Positions 19,377-31,994 are shown, numbered from the stretch's first letter. The stretch is 52,538 bases of DNA from an uncultured bacterium (GCA_937998865.1 CALLBR010000025.1:1-52538); one strand, 5' to 3'. The notes: generated from the letters alone by a model not told the origin. Translations and numbers: made by a program.

Positions 19377-19395
19377 TAAAAGGAGGAGTAAATAA

Positions 19396-19443
19396 ATGAA
19401 AATTTGTAATTATTTTCTCTATTTTAGTTTTTATTTTAACTAA
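19396..19443 (+). CDS. Aromatic leader peptide of the DAHP synthase attenuator
   Basis: A 15-codon frame encoding MKICNYFLYFSFYFN. Seven of fifteen residues are aromatic: Phe at 7, 10, 12 and 14, Tyr at 6, 9 and 13. A perfect AGGAGG (19381-19386) lies nine bases before the ATG. The stop codon TAA (19441-19443) is one base before the first arm of the antiterminator. The downstream gene makes DAHP, the first step toward Phe and Tyr. These are the hallmarks of a ribosome-stalling attenuation leader sensing charged tRNA-Phe and/or tRNA-Tyr. The call is from sequence alone. Confidence 0.85.
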   Translation: MKICNYFLYFSFYFN

Positions 19444-19444
19444 T

Positions 19445-19530
19445 CTGCCTCTGGCAGTTTAGTCTGGCTTAATATAAAAAAGCAGGCAAGTCAGGGGCAG
19501 ATATAGCCCCTATGATTTGTCTGCTTTTTT
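19445..19530 (+). terminator. Transcription attenuator (antiterminator and intrinsic terminator) before DAHP synthase
   Basis: The terminator pairs AAAAAAGCAGGCAA (19476-19489) with TTGTCTGCTTTTTT (19517-19530) around an inner GC stem, AGGGGC (19493-19498) with GCCCCT (19506-19511), and ends in six T. The competing antiterminator pairs CTGCCTCTG (19445-19453) with CAGGGGCAG (19492-19500), nine pairs with one G-T, which would break the inner stem. A small CTGCC-TCT-GGCAG hairpin (19445-19457) could block the antiterminator arm. A ribosome stalled at the aromatic codons leaves 19445-19453 free; one at the stop codon covers it. Confidence 0.85.
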
Positions 19531-19564
19531 ATTTTTTAAAAATCAATTCAAGGAGGCTTTAGTT

Positions 19565-20578
19565 ATGGTAATAGTTATGAAACCAGAAGCAACAGAATTA
19601 CAGCTAAAGGAGGTTATATCCAAAATTGAAGAGCTAGGCTATAAACCTCATGTAATTTATGGCGCTACAAGAAATGTAATTGGAGCTGTAGGTGATGAAA
19701 GAGGCAAATTTATTCTTCAAAGTTTAGAGGTCATGGAGGGAGTTGAGGCAGTTATTCCAATATTAAAACCCTATAAGTTAGCATCTAAGGAAGTAAAAAA
19801 GGAAAAAACAGTTGTTTCTGTAAAAGATATTTTAATAGGAGGTAAAGAGGTTATCATCATTGCTGGTCCCTGTGCCATAGAGAAGGAGGAACAAATTATT
19901 CACACAGCCAAGACAGTTAAAGCTTATGGAGCTCATATTTTAAGAGGAGGTGCTTATAAACCAAGAACATCTCCCTATTCCTTTCAGGGACTTGGGGAAG
20001 AAGGATTAAAACTTCTTAAAACAGCTGGGGAGATTGCAAGCATGCCGGTAGTGACGGAGGTTGTAAATCCTGAACATGTGGACCTTGTAAGTGAATATGT
20101 GGACATACTTCAGATTGGAACTCGTAATGCTCAAAATTTTGAGCTTTTAAAGAGAGTGGGCCAGGCTAAAAAACCTGTAATTCTTAAAAGAGGCATGTCC
20201 ATGACTATTAAGGAATGGCTTATGAGCGCCGAATATATACTAAGTGAGGGGAATATGAATGTTATTTTATGTGAGAGAGGTATTAGAACTTTTGAGACAG
20301 CTACAAGAAATACACTTGATTTATCAGCTGTAGCTGTTCTTAAAGAAGAGACTCATCTACCCATAATTGTTGATCCTTCTCATGCAACAGGTTATGCCAA
20401 GTATGTAGGACCTATGGCTTGCGCTGCAGTGGCTGCTGGTGCTGATGGCCTAATGATGGAGGTGCATCCACAACCTGAAAAGGCTTTTTCTGACGGACCT
20501 CAGTCTCTTAATTTTCAAGCTTTTGCTGAAGTAATTACAAAAGTATATCAGTTTGCTAAAGTTATGAATAGAGTTTGA
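19565..20578 (+). CDS. aroF: 3-deoxy-7-phosphoheptulonate (DAHP) synthase, type I-beta
   Basis: A 337-residue enzyme that condenses phosphoenolpyruvate and erythrose 4-phosphate at the entry to aromatic amino acid synthesis. Residues 1-75 are the ferredoxin-like regulatory domain found in Thermotoga-type enzymes; residues 85-337 are the catalytic barrel with AGPCAIE, RGGAYKPRTSPYSFQGLG and DPSHATG. I chose ATG 19565, eight bases after AGGAGG (19551-19556), over an upstream frame that would run through the terminator stem. Expression is probably controlled by the attenuator at 19396-19530. It converges on the SemiSWEET gene with a two-base gap. Confidence 0.95.
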   Translation: MVIVMKPEATELQLKEVISKIEELGYKPHVIYGATRNVIGAVGDERGKFILQSLEVMEGVEAVIPILKPYKLASKEVKKEKTVVSVKDILIGGKEVIIIAGPCAIEKEEQIIHTAKTVKAYGAHILRGGAYKPRTSPYSFQGLGEEGLKLLKTAGEIASMPVVTEVVNPEHVDLVSEYVDILQIGTRNAQNFELLKRVGQAKKPVILKRGMSMTIKEWLMSAEYILSEGNMNVILCERGIRTFETATRNTLDLSAVAVLKEETHLPIIVDPSHATGYAKYVGPMACAAVAAGADGLMMEVHPQPEKAFSDGPQSLNFQAFAEVITKVYQFAKVMNRV

Positions 20579-20580
20579 CA

Positions 20581-20859
20581 CTAACCATATTTGATTTTCA
20601 TCAATATTATGGAAAAAGTGAGAAGTAAGGAGACAAAATTGGCTAATATGAGGGGAATTTCTTTTAAAATTAATCCATATATAAACCATAAGGCAATTCC
20701 GATGGCAAGAAATACAAACATGGTAAGGGATATGTCCTTTGCAGATTTACTTCTGTATATTTTTATGGCTTGGGGCACTAATGCAGAGGTAGTAATGATA
20801 CCTGCAATGAGTCCAATAATATCAGAAAAATTTTTTAAAAAATCCATTGCTATGTTCAT
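20581..20859 (-). CDS. SemiSWEET family transporter (PQ-loop repeat)
   Basis: A 92-residue membrane protein with three helices (about 10-30, 43-61, 67-87) and the PQ-loop motif TSALVPQAIKIYRSKSAKDIS, typical of bacterial SemiSWEETs that pair to form a sugar uniporter. The first ATG at 20859 is only two bases after a TATAAT box (20862-20867), so transcripts starting from it would more likely use the next ATG at 20847 (MDFLKNF, 88 residues). The sugar carried is unknown. Confidence 0.9.
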   Translation of the reverse strand: MNIAMDFLKNFSDIIGLIAGIITTSALVPQAIKIYRSKSAKDISLTMFVFLAIGIALWFIYGLILKEIPLILANFVSLLLTFSIILMKIKYG

Positions 20860-20890
20860 AGATTATATTTTATATTAATAGGAAATTTTT

Positions 20891-21751
20891 ATGAATAAGC
20901 AAATAGATAAAATTAGAATTGAAATCCAGAGGCTGAAAAAATTACCTACCTTATCTCATTCAGCAAACAAAATTTTACATTTGACTGATAGAGAAAACAC
21001 TCACCTTGATGAATTAATTAACATTATTGAGAAAGACCCTCCCATTCTATCTAAGGTTTTAAGTATAGCAAATATAATCTGCCTTGGATATTCAAGACCA
21101 ATAACAAATATTAGAGATGCCCTTTTAAAAATAGGTTTTAATAACCTCAAAAATGTTGCTTTAAGCGTATCTATATTTAGTCTTTTTAAACCCTTAGGAG
21201 AGAAAGAACTCACATACAGAAAACTATTCAGACACTCAATTGCTACAGGAGTAATAAGTAAATACATATCATCAGAAATTTTAGATAACTATGAGGAAAT
21301 AAATGAAACTGTTTTTACAGCAGGTTTATTACATGACTTAGGATTATTTGCACTCCATTATCTGTATTATGAAGCCTATATTAAAATTGAAAATTTAGTT
21401 TTAAGTGGGAAACATATTCTAGAAGCAGAAAATGAAGTCATAGATTTAGACCATTCCATTATTGGTAAATGGCTATCTGAATGGTGGGGATTGCCTGAGG
21501 ATATTGGTGAAGTAATTTTATATCATCACGAAGACCCGGGAAAGTTAGATAATAAGAACAGAAAAAATATCGCCATTATTCATTTGGCAAATTATGTTGC
21601 TGAAAAAAGTGGGTATGCTGTCTACAATGGAGCTAATGAGTCAGTTTTTTATGAATTAGGAGTTTATAGTATTTTAACTTTACCAGAAATAGAGGAGCTA
21701 ATCAATACTATAAAGTCAGAATTAACATTAGAAAGGATAAATATTATATGA
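20891..21751 (+). CDS. HDOD domain protein
   Basis: A 286-residue cytoplasmic protein with one HDOD domain over about residues 15-215: LPTLSHSANKILHLT, DPPILSKVLSIANI, then LLHDLGLFAL and VILYHHE. HDOD domains are non-enzymatic relatives of HD domains used in signalling, often beside cyclic di-GMP proteins. The gene overlaps the GAF-GGDEF gene by four bases, so the two products probably work together. It is divergent from the SemiSWEET gene across a 31-base gap. Confidence 0.88.
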   Translation: MNKQIDKIRIEIQRLKKLPTLSHSANKILHLTDRENTHLDELINIIEKDPPILSKVLSIANIICLGYSRPITNIRDALLKIGFNNLKNVALSVSIFSLFKPLGEKELTYRKLFRHSIATGVISKYISSEILDNYEEINETVFTAGLLHDLGLFALHYLYYEAYIKIENLVLSGKHILEAENEVIDLDHSIIGKWLSEWWGLPEDIGEVILYHHEDPGKLDNKNRKNIAIIHLANYVAEKSGYAVYNGANESVFYELGVYSILTLPEIEELINTIKSELTLERINII

Positions 21752-22995
21752 GACAGTTTTTAGAAGAAATAGCAAAAAAATTAAAAATTTCAGACTTTGA
21801 AAAAACCAATGATGAAGCCTTAAAAAACTTAATCAAGGAATCTATAGATAAGAACTTAAGCTTAGAAAAAAATCTATTTAACCTTTACGAGGAAATTAGC
21901 TGTAATTCAGAGTTTAATCTTCGAATAATAGCTTTGGTAAATTTATTAATCCAAAAAATATATGAAGAAAAGTATAAAAAATTAAATAATTTCCTAAAAT
22001 TTGCCTTAGATGAATTTGCAAAATTATTGCCCATTGAGAATATTTCATATATGGAAAAGCATGCCAGATGGAATTATCTTTTATTAAAAGTAGCATCTGG
22101 CAAGATAAAGTACGAAGACTTTAAAATTAAAAAATTTCCTATAAATAATTCTGTTTCAGGAGAGGCATTTAAGTTAAAAAAATATATATACATACCCAAT
22201 ACTCAATTAGATGAAAGGTTTAATAAAAGCCTATCTACATTGCCTATTAAGAGTTTACTTGCTGTACCATTAAGAGAAAAAGATAGAATTATCGGAGTTC
22301 TTAATTTTTCTCATGCCATTGAAAATGCTTTCCCTGAGAATTCCATCTATTTCTTAATTTTTCTTTCAAATCTCTTTTCTTCTCTCATTAATTTATTTAA
22401 TTTTTATCAAGAAAAAGCAAACTTTAATGCCAAATTATTAAAAGAGGTGGAGAAAAAGACTATAGAGCTGCATAAAGCCAATATTAAACTTTATAAAACA
22501 TCCATAACGGACCCTTTAACAGGTCTTTACAATAGAAAATATTTTTTCCAGCGATTAGAAGAGGAATTTTCAAGGTTTATTCGATATGGAAACAGCTTCT
22601 GCCTAATTTTAATAGATTTAGACAGATTGAAGTATATAAATGATAAATATGGTCATTTAGAGGGAGATAGATGTCTAAAGCTTTTGGGTAAAATTTTAAT
22701 TAATTTTTCTCGTAAGGAAGATATTTGTGCTCGAATTGGAGGAGATGAATTTGCCTGTCTAATAATAGGTTCTAGCCTAGAAGGAGCTACTTCCTTTACT
22801 GAAAGAATCAAAGAAGAGTTAAAAAAGCTTTATAAAAAGGAAAGATTGACATTAAGTGCAGGAGTTGGATGTATAAGTAAGGGTGAACATTTTAAATTTT
22901 ATAAGAATCATAAAGAGTTTTTTAAGAAGGTTGATTTAGCTCTTTTAAAGGCTAAAAAAACAAAAGATCAGGTTAAAACCATTGAAAAGGATTAG
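21748..22995 (+). CDS. GAF-GGDEF protein (probable diguanylate cyclase)
   Basis: A 415-residue soluble protein. A GAF-like sensory domain spans about residues 70-215 and a short coiled linker precedes the GGDEF domain from about 250. The active-site GGDEF is intact at residues 331-335 and an RxxD inhibitory site (RKED) sits five residues before it, so it should make cyclic di-GMP and be product-inhibited. It starts inside the HDOD gene end (four-base overlap). Confidence 0.92.
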   Translation: MRQFLEEIAKKLKISDFEKTNDEALKNLIKESIDKNLSLEKNLFNLYEEISCNSEFNLRIIALVNLLIQKIYEEKYKKLNNFLKFALDEFAKLLPIENISYMEKHARWNYLLLKVASGKIKYEDFKIKKFPINNSVSGEAFKLKKYIYIPNTQLDERFNKSLSTLPIKSLLAVPLREKDRIIGVLNFSHAIENAFPENSIYFLIFLSNLFSSLINLFNFYQEKANFNAKLLKEVEKKTIELHKANIKLYKTSITDPLTGLYNRKYFFQRLEEEFSRFIRYGNSFCLILIDLDRLKYINDKYGHLEGDRCLKLLGKILINFSRKEDICARIGGDEFACLIIGSSLEGATSFTERIKEELKKLYKKERLTLSAGVGCISKGEHFKFYKNHKEFFKKVDLALLKAKKTKDQVKTIEKD

Positions 22996-23027
22996 CAAGA
23001 TATGATAAATTGAAAACTTAAGTATAA

Positions 23028-23125
23028 AAGGTCTTTGACCTTCATAATATCACACGCTCCTTAATTTCTCTGATGGTCCCGAAAGGGTTAAAGGGAAAGG
23101 GGCGGAGGCTAAAACCAAAAAGGAG
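23028..23125 (+). promoter_or_regulatory. Candidate structured leader of the rpsB operon
   Basis: The 138-base gap before rpsB holds a perfect hairpin AAGGTC-TTT-GACCTT (23028-23042), a CCC-GAAA-GGG hairpin (GAAA tetraloop) near 23080, and CTCC/GGAG arms flanking it. Position before rpsB suggests an S2-binding autoregulatory leader, but I could not match it to a known consensus. No clear promoter was identified. Confidence 0.35.
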
Positions 23126-23133
23126 GTATTTTT

Positions 23134-23919
23134 ATGGCAGTAGTGACAATGAAAGAACTGTTGGAAGCAGGGGCTCATTTCGGACATCAAGTGAAACGCT
23201 GGAATCCTAAAATGAAAAAGTATATTTTTGCAGAGCGAAATGGAATTCATATTATTGACCTTCAGAAAACAGTAAAAGCCATTGAGGAAGCCTATGAGTT
23301 TCTTAAGGAAGTGGCTTCAAGGGGAGAAGGTGTACTTTTTGTAGGAACCAAGAAACAAGCTCAAGAATCCATCGCTGAAGAAGCAAAAAGAGCAGGTGTT
23401 TATTACATAAATAATCGCTGGCTTGGTGGTATGCTTACAAACTTCTCAACGGTTAGAAAAAGTGTTGAGAAATGGCAGAGAATAGAGCAAATGAAAGAAG
23501 ACGGGACACTTTATCTGCACACTAAAAAAGAAATTGCCAAATTAGAAAAGGAAAGGCAAAGACTAGAAGCAAATCTTATAGGAATTAAAGATATGATGGA
23601 GCTTCCTAAGGCTATTTTTATAGTTGATATAAAAAAGGAAAAAATAGCAGTAGCAGAGGCTATCAAACTTAATATACCCATCGTGGCAATTGTTGATACA
23701 AACTGTGATCCTGATTTAGTGGATTATGTCATTCCTGGTAATGATGACGCTATAAGAGCAATAAAACTGATAACTTCAAAAATGGCAGATGCTGTCTTGG
23801 AGGGTAAAGAAATATTTATTAAGAAAATAGAAGAAGAAGCCGAAAAGGCTGCAATAAAGGAGAAGATACTCCAAGAAGAGGAGTATCAAAAAGCAATGGA
23901 TGATTTAATAGAAGAATAA
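23134..23919 (+). CDS. rpsB: Ribosomal protein S2 (uS2)
   Basis: A 261-residue small-subunit protein. [22 protein letters not shown] at the N-terminus and [26 protein letters not shown] near residue 185 are S2 signatures. The C-terminal tail is acidic and helical. AAAGGAGG precedes the ATG. It heads rpsB-tsf-pyrH-frr. Confidence 0.98.
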   Translation: MAVVTMKELLEAGAHFGHQVKRWNPKMKKYIFAERNGIHIIDLQKTVKAIEEAYEFLKEVASRGEGVLFVGTKKQAQESIAEEAKRAGVYYINNRWLGGMLTNFSTVRKSVEKWQRIEQMKEDGTLYLHTKKEIAKLEKERQRLEANLIGIKDMMELPKAIFIVDIKKEKIAVAEAIKLNIPIVAIVDTNCDPDLVDYVIPGNDDAIRAIKLITSKMADAVLEGKEIFIKKIEEEAEKAAIKEKILQEEEYQKAMDDLIEE

Positions 23920-23932
23920 AGGAGGAAAGAAG

Positions 23933-25800
<1,868 letters not shown>

Positions 25801-25805
25801 ATATA

Positions 25806-26195
25806 ATGAAAATTGACAGTGAAAGAAAAGATAGACTTAAAAAGATGCTGAACAAGATGAGAGAACAAATACTTCAAGAAGCAAAAGAGGAGATGAAGAA
25901 ATTTCAAACAGGAGAAAAAAGACAAATTGTAGAGGCAGTTATGGACGATGCTGATTTAAGTGCCATAGATTTATCAGAGGATATAAGTTTAAAACAACTT
26001 AGCACTCATAGAGATATTTTAAAGAAAATAGAAGAAGCCCTAAGAAAAATTGAAGAAGGTACTTACGGTATATGTGAAATGTGTGGAGACGAGATTGTAG
26101 AGGAAAGATTAAAGATTATGCCCTTTGCCATTTACTGTAGGGATTGTCAAGAAAAAATTGAGATGATGGAGAAGCTTGAATCAGAGGAAGGTTAA
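25806..26195 (+). CDS. DksA/TraR family zinc-finger protein
   Basis: A 129-residue protein with a long N-terminal coiled coil (residues 1-80) and a C-terminal four-cysteine zinc finger, CEMC...CRDC near residues 95-120, within YGICEMCGDEI. This is the DksA/TraR layout; such proteins insert the coiled coil into the RNA polymerase secondary channel. Whether it works with ppGpp here is unknown. The stop TAA shares the palindrome TTAA with the stop of convergent truA. Confidence 0.9.
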   Translation: MKIDSERKDRLKKMLNKMREQILQEAKEEMKKFQTGEKRQIVEAVMDDADLSAIDLSEDISLKQLSTHRDILKKIEEALRKIEEGTYGICEMCGDEIVEERLKIMPFAIYCRDCQEKIEMMEKLESEEG

Positions 26196-26956
26196 TATAT
26201 AATTTTTTCAAGGAACAAACCTTGGGGAGGAGCTGTAGTTAAGGGATTAGGTCTCCTTCCCTCTTCAAAAGCCTTTTTTAATTCTCCCAAAGGGAGAGCA
26301 TTTCTGCCTATATCCAATAAGCATCCTACTATGTTTCTTGCCATGTATTTTAAAAATCCATTAGCTTCAATTCTGAATTTAATAAAGGAACCTTTCCAGT
26401 TCATATCAAGGAAGCAAAGGCTATCAGAGAATTCTACTGTAAGGTTATAAACCGTTCTTATTTTGTTCTTTACTTCCGTGCTTCCTGAGAAAGCTGAAAA
26501 ATCTTTTGTTCCTAAAAAGAGTTCTTTTGCTTCTTTCATTAAAGATAGATCAATAGGCCTCTTATAATGCCATACATATTTTTGAAGAAAGGGATTACAG
26601 TATTCATCGCAGCAAATATAGTACACATATGATTTTTTCTTTACAGAATACTGGGGATGAAAATTCTCCTCTACCTCTTCAATTTGAATAATTTGTATAT
26701 CAGCTGGAAGTAGCGCATTTAGTGCCTTTTTAAGGTTATCAATGGGAAAAGTTAGATCTTTTGTAAAAGTTGCTACTTGTCCTAAAGCATGAACACCAGC
26801 ATCCGTTCTACCAGCTCCTCGAATAGTAATTTTTTCTCTAAAAATCGTGCTAAGAGCCTCCTCTATTTGAGCCTGTATTGTTTGACCTTGTTTTTGTCTT
26901 TGCCATCCCAAATAATTTGTACCATCGTATTGAATGATAAGCTTAATTTTTCTCAT
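26192..26956 (-). CDS. truA: tRNA pseudouridine(38-40) synthase TruA
   Basis: A 254-residue enzyme that modifies uridines 38-40 of the tRNA anticodon arm. Catalytic Asp52 lies in GAGRTDAGVHALGQVA; YDGTNYLGWQRQ at the N-terminus and KYMARNIVG near residue 205 are family motifs. The ATG has no good Shine-Dalgarno and is 35 bases from the divergent DUF763 gene. Confidence 0.97.
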   Translation of the reverse strand: MRKIKLIIQYDGTNYLGWQRQKQGQTIQAQIEEALSTIFREKITIRGAGRTDAGVHALGQVATFTKDLTFPIDNLKKALNALLPADIQIIQIEEVEENFHPQYSVKKKSYVYYICCDEYCNPFLQKYVWHYKRPIDLSLMKEAKELFLGTKDFSAFSGSTEVKNKIRTVYNLTVEFSDSLCFLDMNWKGSFIKFRIEANGFLKYMARNIVGCLLDIGRNALPLGELKKAFEEGRRPNPLTTAPPQGLFLEKIIY

Positions 26957-26980
26957 AGTTTAAATTTAAATCAATTTTGT

Positions 26981-26986
26981 TAAAAT
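26981..26986 (+). promoter_or_regulatory. Candidate -10 box of the DUF763 gene
   Basis: TAAAAT with five bases to the ATG at 26992 and no Shine-Dalgarno; predicts a leaderless or near-leaderless transcript. Confidence 0.45.
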
Positions 26987-26991
26987 AGTCT

Positions 26992-28071
26992 ATGTTAAAG
27001 ATTGGTACTGCTACATTACCTCTCCATGGAGGGAAAGCTCCTCAGTGGCTTTTCCAGAGAATGAAAGCTCTTTCAAAAGCCATAATTGAATTAATGATTA
27101 TTGAATTTGGAACTAAAGAATTATTACGGAGACTATCAGACCCTTTCTGGTTTCAATCTCTTGGATGTCTTTTAGGCTTTGATTGGCATAGCAGTGGCGT
27201 TACTACCACTGTTACAGGAGCTATAAAAGAGGGAATTAAAGGAATGGAAAAGGATTTAGGTTTGTTTGTGGCAGGAGGGAAAGCAAAAGTTGCCCTTCAG
27301 ACTCCTAACGAAATTATTAAATTTGCTGAAAAAGAAGGATTTGATCCTAATATTTTCATTTATGTAAGTAAACTTACAGCAAAGGTGGACAATGTGGCAA
27401 TACAAGACGGCTTTAATTTATATCATCATTCCATCTTTTTTACTACTAAAGGAGACTGGTGCGTTATTCAACAAGGAATGAATGAGAGTATAAAAAGAGC
27501 AAGAAGATATCATTGGCTAAGTTTTACTATGAGAAGCTTTGTAGAGGAACCCCATTATGCAGTATGCTGTGATGTTAGAACCAAAACTCTAAATTTTACT
27601 GCAAAGGAGGCAAAAAGACTCAGAGAGACTACTGTTGAGATAGCAAAATATAATCCTGATAAAATATTAAAAGAACTCATAAAAATTAATCATCTCTCTT
27701 TACCAGCCAGACATGAAATAACTTTACAAGACTTGAATTATGAAAATCTTCGTAAAATTTTGCTAAAGACCTATGAGAGTCATCCCAGCGATTTTGAGAG
27801 TCTTTTATTGACGAGAGGATTAGGAGCTAAAACCTTAAGAGCCCTTGCTCTTACCTCAGAATTAATTTATGGGGCTCCACTTAGTTATCAAGATCCAGCA
27901 AAGTTTAGTTTTGCTCATGGAGGAAAAGATAAAATTCCTTATCCTGTTAACATAAAAATTTATGATAGAACCATTGATGTAATGAAAAAAGCTATAGAGG
28001 AGGCAAAGATTGGAAGGCAAGAAAAAAAGGAGACTCTTAAGAGATTATCTTTAATCACAGAGGTTCTTTGA
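26992..28071 (+). CDS. DUF763 family protein of unknown function
   Basis: A 359-residue protein that I recognise as DUF763 (COG1415), found mainly in archaea and thermophilic bacteria. It starts MLKIGTATLPLHGGKAPQWL. Visible features are a region rich in conserved Trp/His (FDWHSSGVTTTV, YHHSIFFTTKGDW), and near residue 270 SLLLTRGLGAKTLRALALTSEL, which reads like a helix-hairpin-helix DNA-contact motif, followed by FSFAHGGKDKIPYPV. No function is established; a nucleic-acid role is inference only. It is a single-gene unit. The 106 bases after it (to 28177), where it converges on proB, show no good terminator. Confidence 0.9.
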   Translation: MLKIGTATLPLHGGKAPQWLFQRMKALSKAIIELMIIEFGTKELLRRLSDPFWFQSLGCLLGFDWHSSGVTTTVTGAIKEGIKGMEKDLGLFVAGGKAKVALQTPNEIIKFAEKEGFDPNIFIYVSKLTAKVDNVAIQDGFNLYHHSIFFTTKGDWCVIQQGMNESIKRARRYHWLSFTMRSFVEEPHYAVCCDVRTKTLNFTAKEAKRLRETTVEIAKYNPDKILKELIKINHLSLPARHEITLQDLNYENLRKILLKTYESHPSDFESLLLTRGLGAKTLRALALTSELIYGAPLSYQDPAKFSFAHGGKDKIPYPVNIKIYDRTIDVMKKAIEEAKIGRQEKKETLKRLSLITEVL

Positions 28072-28177
28072 TCCCTTAAAGAATGATTAATTAATAGGGA
28101 ATAAGATAATACGAGAATTTTTTGGCATTGTAAAAGACATTTAGAGGACTTTTTTTCATTATAAAGGAAAGAAAAAA

Positions 28178-30306
<2,129 letters not shown>

Positions 30307-30313
30307 CTAAGTA

Positions 30314-30583
30314 TTATTGGGCAGGTTGCTCAAGAGGATAGACGCTTACTTTAAGTCTCTGTTTATCTTTTCTTTCAAACTTAACAACCCCATCAATTAG
30401 AGCAAAGAGGGTATAATCTGAGCCAACTCCTACATTGGCTCCTGGATGGAATTTTGTTCCTCTTTGTCTGACAAGAATATTGCCTGCTTTAACAAACTGT
30501 CCACCAAATCTTTTTACGCCTAATCTCTTTGCTTTACTGTCTCTACCATTTCTAGAGCTTCCAACTCCTTTTTTATGTGCCAT
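30314..30583 (-). CDS. rpmA: Ribosomal protein L27 (bL27)
   Basis: An 89-residue protein starting [24 protein letters not shown], the mature-type L27 N-terminus that reaches the peptidyl transferase centre, without the cleavable extension known from Firmicutes. [21 protein letters not shown] follows. It starts one base after rplU and is followed by a terminator hairpin. Confidence 0.98.
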   Translation of the reverse strand: MAHKKGVGSSRNGRDSKAKRLGVKRFGGQFVKAGNILVRQRGTKFHPGANVGVGSDYTLFALIDGVVKFERKDKQRLKVSVYPLEQPAQ

Positions 30584-30584
30584 T

Positions 30585-30899
30585 TTATCCTCCTATAATT
30601 TCATTAATTTTTACTTTCGTATACCACTGTCTATGTCCCTTTAGTTTTTTGATTGCCTTTTTTGAAGGAGGTCTATAAATCATAACTTTTTTTGCTTTTT
30701 CTTCCCCAATTACATTTGCCTTTACTTTTAAACCTTCAAGGTAAGGGTTTCCAACTTTAATCTCTTTTCCTGAATTCAATAACAGGACTCTGTCAAATAC
30801 TACTTCTTGACCTGGTTCAAGATTTAATTTGTCTAATATTAAAACATCTCCTTCCTTCACCTTATATTGTTTGCCACCTTTTTCTATAACGGCATACAT
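30585..30899 (-). CDS. rplU: Ribosomal protein L21 (bL21)
   Basis: A 104-residue protein starting [21 protein letters not shown] 30899 is eight bases after a perfect AGGAGG and gives the normal length; a GTG nine bases upstream (30908) lies within the Shine-Dalgarno spacing and is not used. The C-terminal [14 protein letters not shown] is the L21 signature. It is 13 bases after hisG. Confidence 0.98.
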   Translation of the reverse strand: MYAVIEKGGKQYKVKEGDVLILDKLNLEPGQEVVFDRVLLLNSGKEIKVGNPYLEGLKVKANVIGEEKAKKVMIYRPPSKKAIKKLKGHRQWYTKVKINEIIGG

Positions 30900-30912
30900 A
30901 GAGAACACCTCC

Positions 30913-31791
30913 TTAAGGAATTACTTTATTTAATGGATATTCAACAAAACCTGATGCTCCAGCATCCTTTAATTTTGGTAAAAGTTCTCTTACTTTCTTT
31001 TCATTTATTATAACTTCTAAGGCATACCAATTTTCATCATAAAGTTGAGATATGGTGGGAGAATGTAAAGAATTTAATAAGCTTAACACCCTTTTCAAAG
31101 AGTCCTTTGGTACATTCATTTTTAAACCTACTTTTTCTTCTGCCAGAAGAGCACCCTGAAGAAGCATTGCAATGTTTTGCATTTTTTTCTTTTTCCAAGG
31201 ATCTTTCCAAGAGTTTTTATTTGAAATAAAGCGGGTTGTAGACTCTAGTATAGTTTCAATTACTCTAAGTTTATTTGCTTTCAGAGAACTGCCCGTCTCT
31301 GTTAAGTCTACAATAGCATCAGCAAGATAAGGAGGTTTTACCTCAGTAGCTCCCCAGGAGAAGTAAACTTCTGCTTTAATCCCTTTTGACTTCAAATATC
31401 TTTTTGTATAGCCCATTAATTCTGTAGCTATTCTTTTGTTTTGTAAATCTTCTAAACTTTTAATTGGAGAGTCTTCTGGAACAGCTATTACCCATCGCAC
31501 TGGTCTAAATCCTTCTTTTGCGTATTTAAGCTCTGCTACTTCAACCACATCAACATTTTGCTCAAGAATCCAGTCATACCCTGTAAGTCCGCAATCAAGA
31601 TAGCCTTCTTCTACATAAATCGGAATTTCCTGTGCTCTTAGTAACATACAAGAGAGCTCTTCATCGTCAATAATTGGATAATAAGACCTGTGGGATACAT
31701 GTATATTAAATCCTGCTTTCTTAAAAAGTTTCAAGGTTGATTCCTGTAAGCTACCTTTTGGTATAGCAATTTTTAACAACTTATTTTCCAT
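30913..31791 (-). CDS. hisG: ATP phosphoribosyltransferase, long form
   Basis: A 292-residue first enzyme of histidine synthesis. It has the periplasmic-binding-like catalytic core ([41 protein letters not shown]) and the extra C-terminal regulatory domain (about 215-292) that binds histidine, so it should not need HisZ. AGGAG lies about ten bases before the ATG. No other his genes are present, and no His-rich leader peptide is seen in the 218-base gap upstream. Confidence 0.95.
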   Translation of the reverse strand: MENKLLKIAIPKGSLQESTLKLFKKAGFNIHVSHRSYYPIIDDEELSCMLLRAQEIPIYVEEGYLDCGLTGYDWILEQNVDVVEVAELKYAKEGFRPVRWVIAVPEDSPIKSLEDLQNKRIATELMGYTKRYLKSKGIKAEVYFSWGATEVKPPYLADAIVDLTETGSSLKANKLRVIETILESTTRFISNKNSWKDPWKKKKMQNIAMLLQGALLAEEKVGLKMNVPKDSLKRVLSLLNSLHSPTISQLYDENWYALEVIINEKKVRELLPKLKDAGASGFVEYPLNKVIP

Positions 31792-31994
31792 TTTTAGATG
31801 GTCTCCTCCAGCATGAGTATATTTAGAAATATTAGTTTAAAATTTTTGCTTCTTTTCAGTCAATTATATTCCTTTTTTGTGTGTTTACTGTTTAAAAATT
31901 TCACATATAGTAGGGTTCAATTTATTAGTAAGAAGAATTGGTAAGAAAATATATAGCGATTAGAGAAGAGGGGAAGCAGCAGAGTCTTAAATGG

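Noticed and set aside
19517-19564. Upstream extension of DAHP synthase to 19517
   Set aside because: It would be encoded by the terminator stem and T-run, lacks a Shine-Dalgarno, and adds residues absent from this enzyme class; ATG 19565 has AGGAGG at proper spacing.
20591-20878. A 95-residue plus-strand frame opposite the SemiSWEET gene
   Set aside because: The minus strand encodes a clear PQ-loop transporter over the same bases; the plus frame has no family features.
22981-23060. Promoter for rpsB at TTGAAA/TATGAT or TTGACC/TAATAT
   Set aside because: Spacings between the hexamers are 13 bases or less, outside the usual 16-18; no confident promoter.
27186-27215. CAGTGG/CCACTG inverted repeat in the DUF763 gene
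   Set aside because: Only six pairs around an eight-base loop within conserved coding sequence; no T-run or special position.
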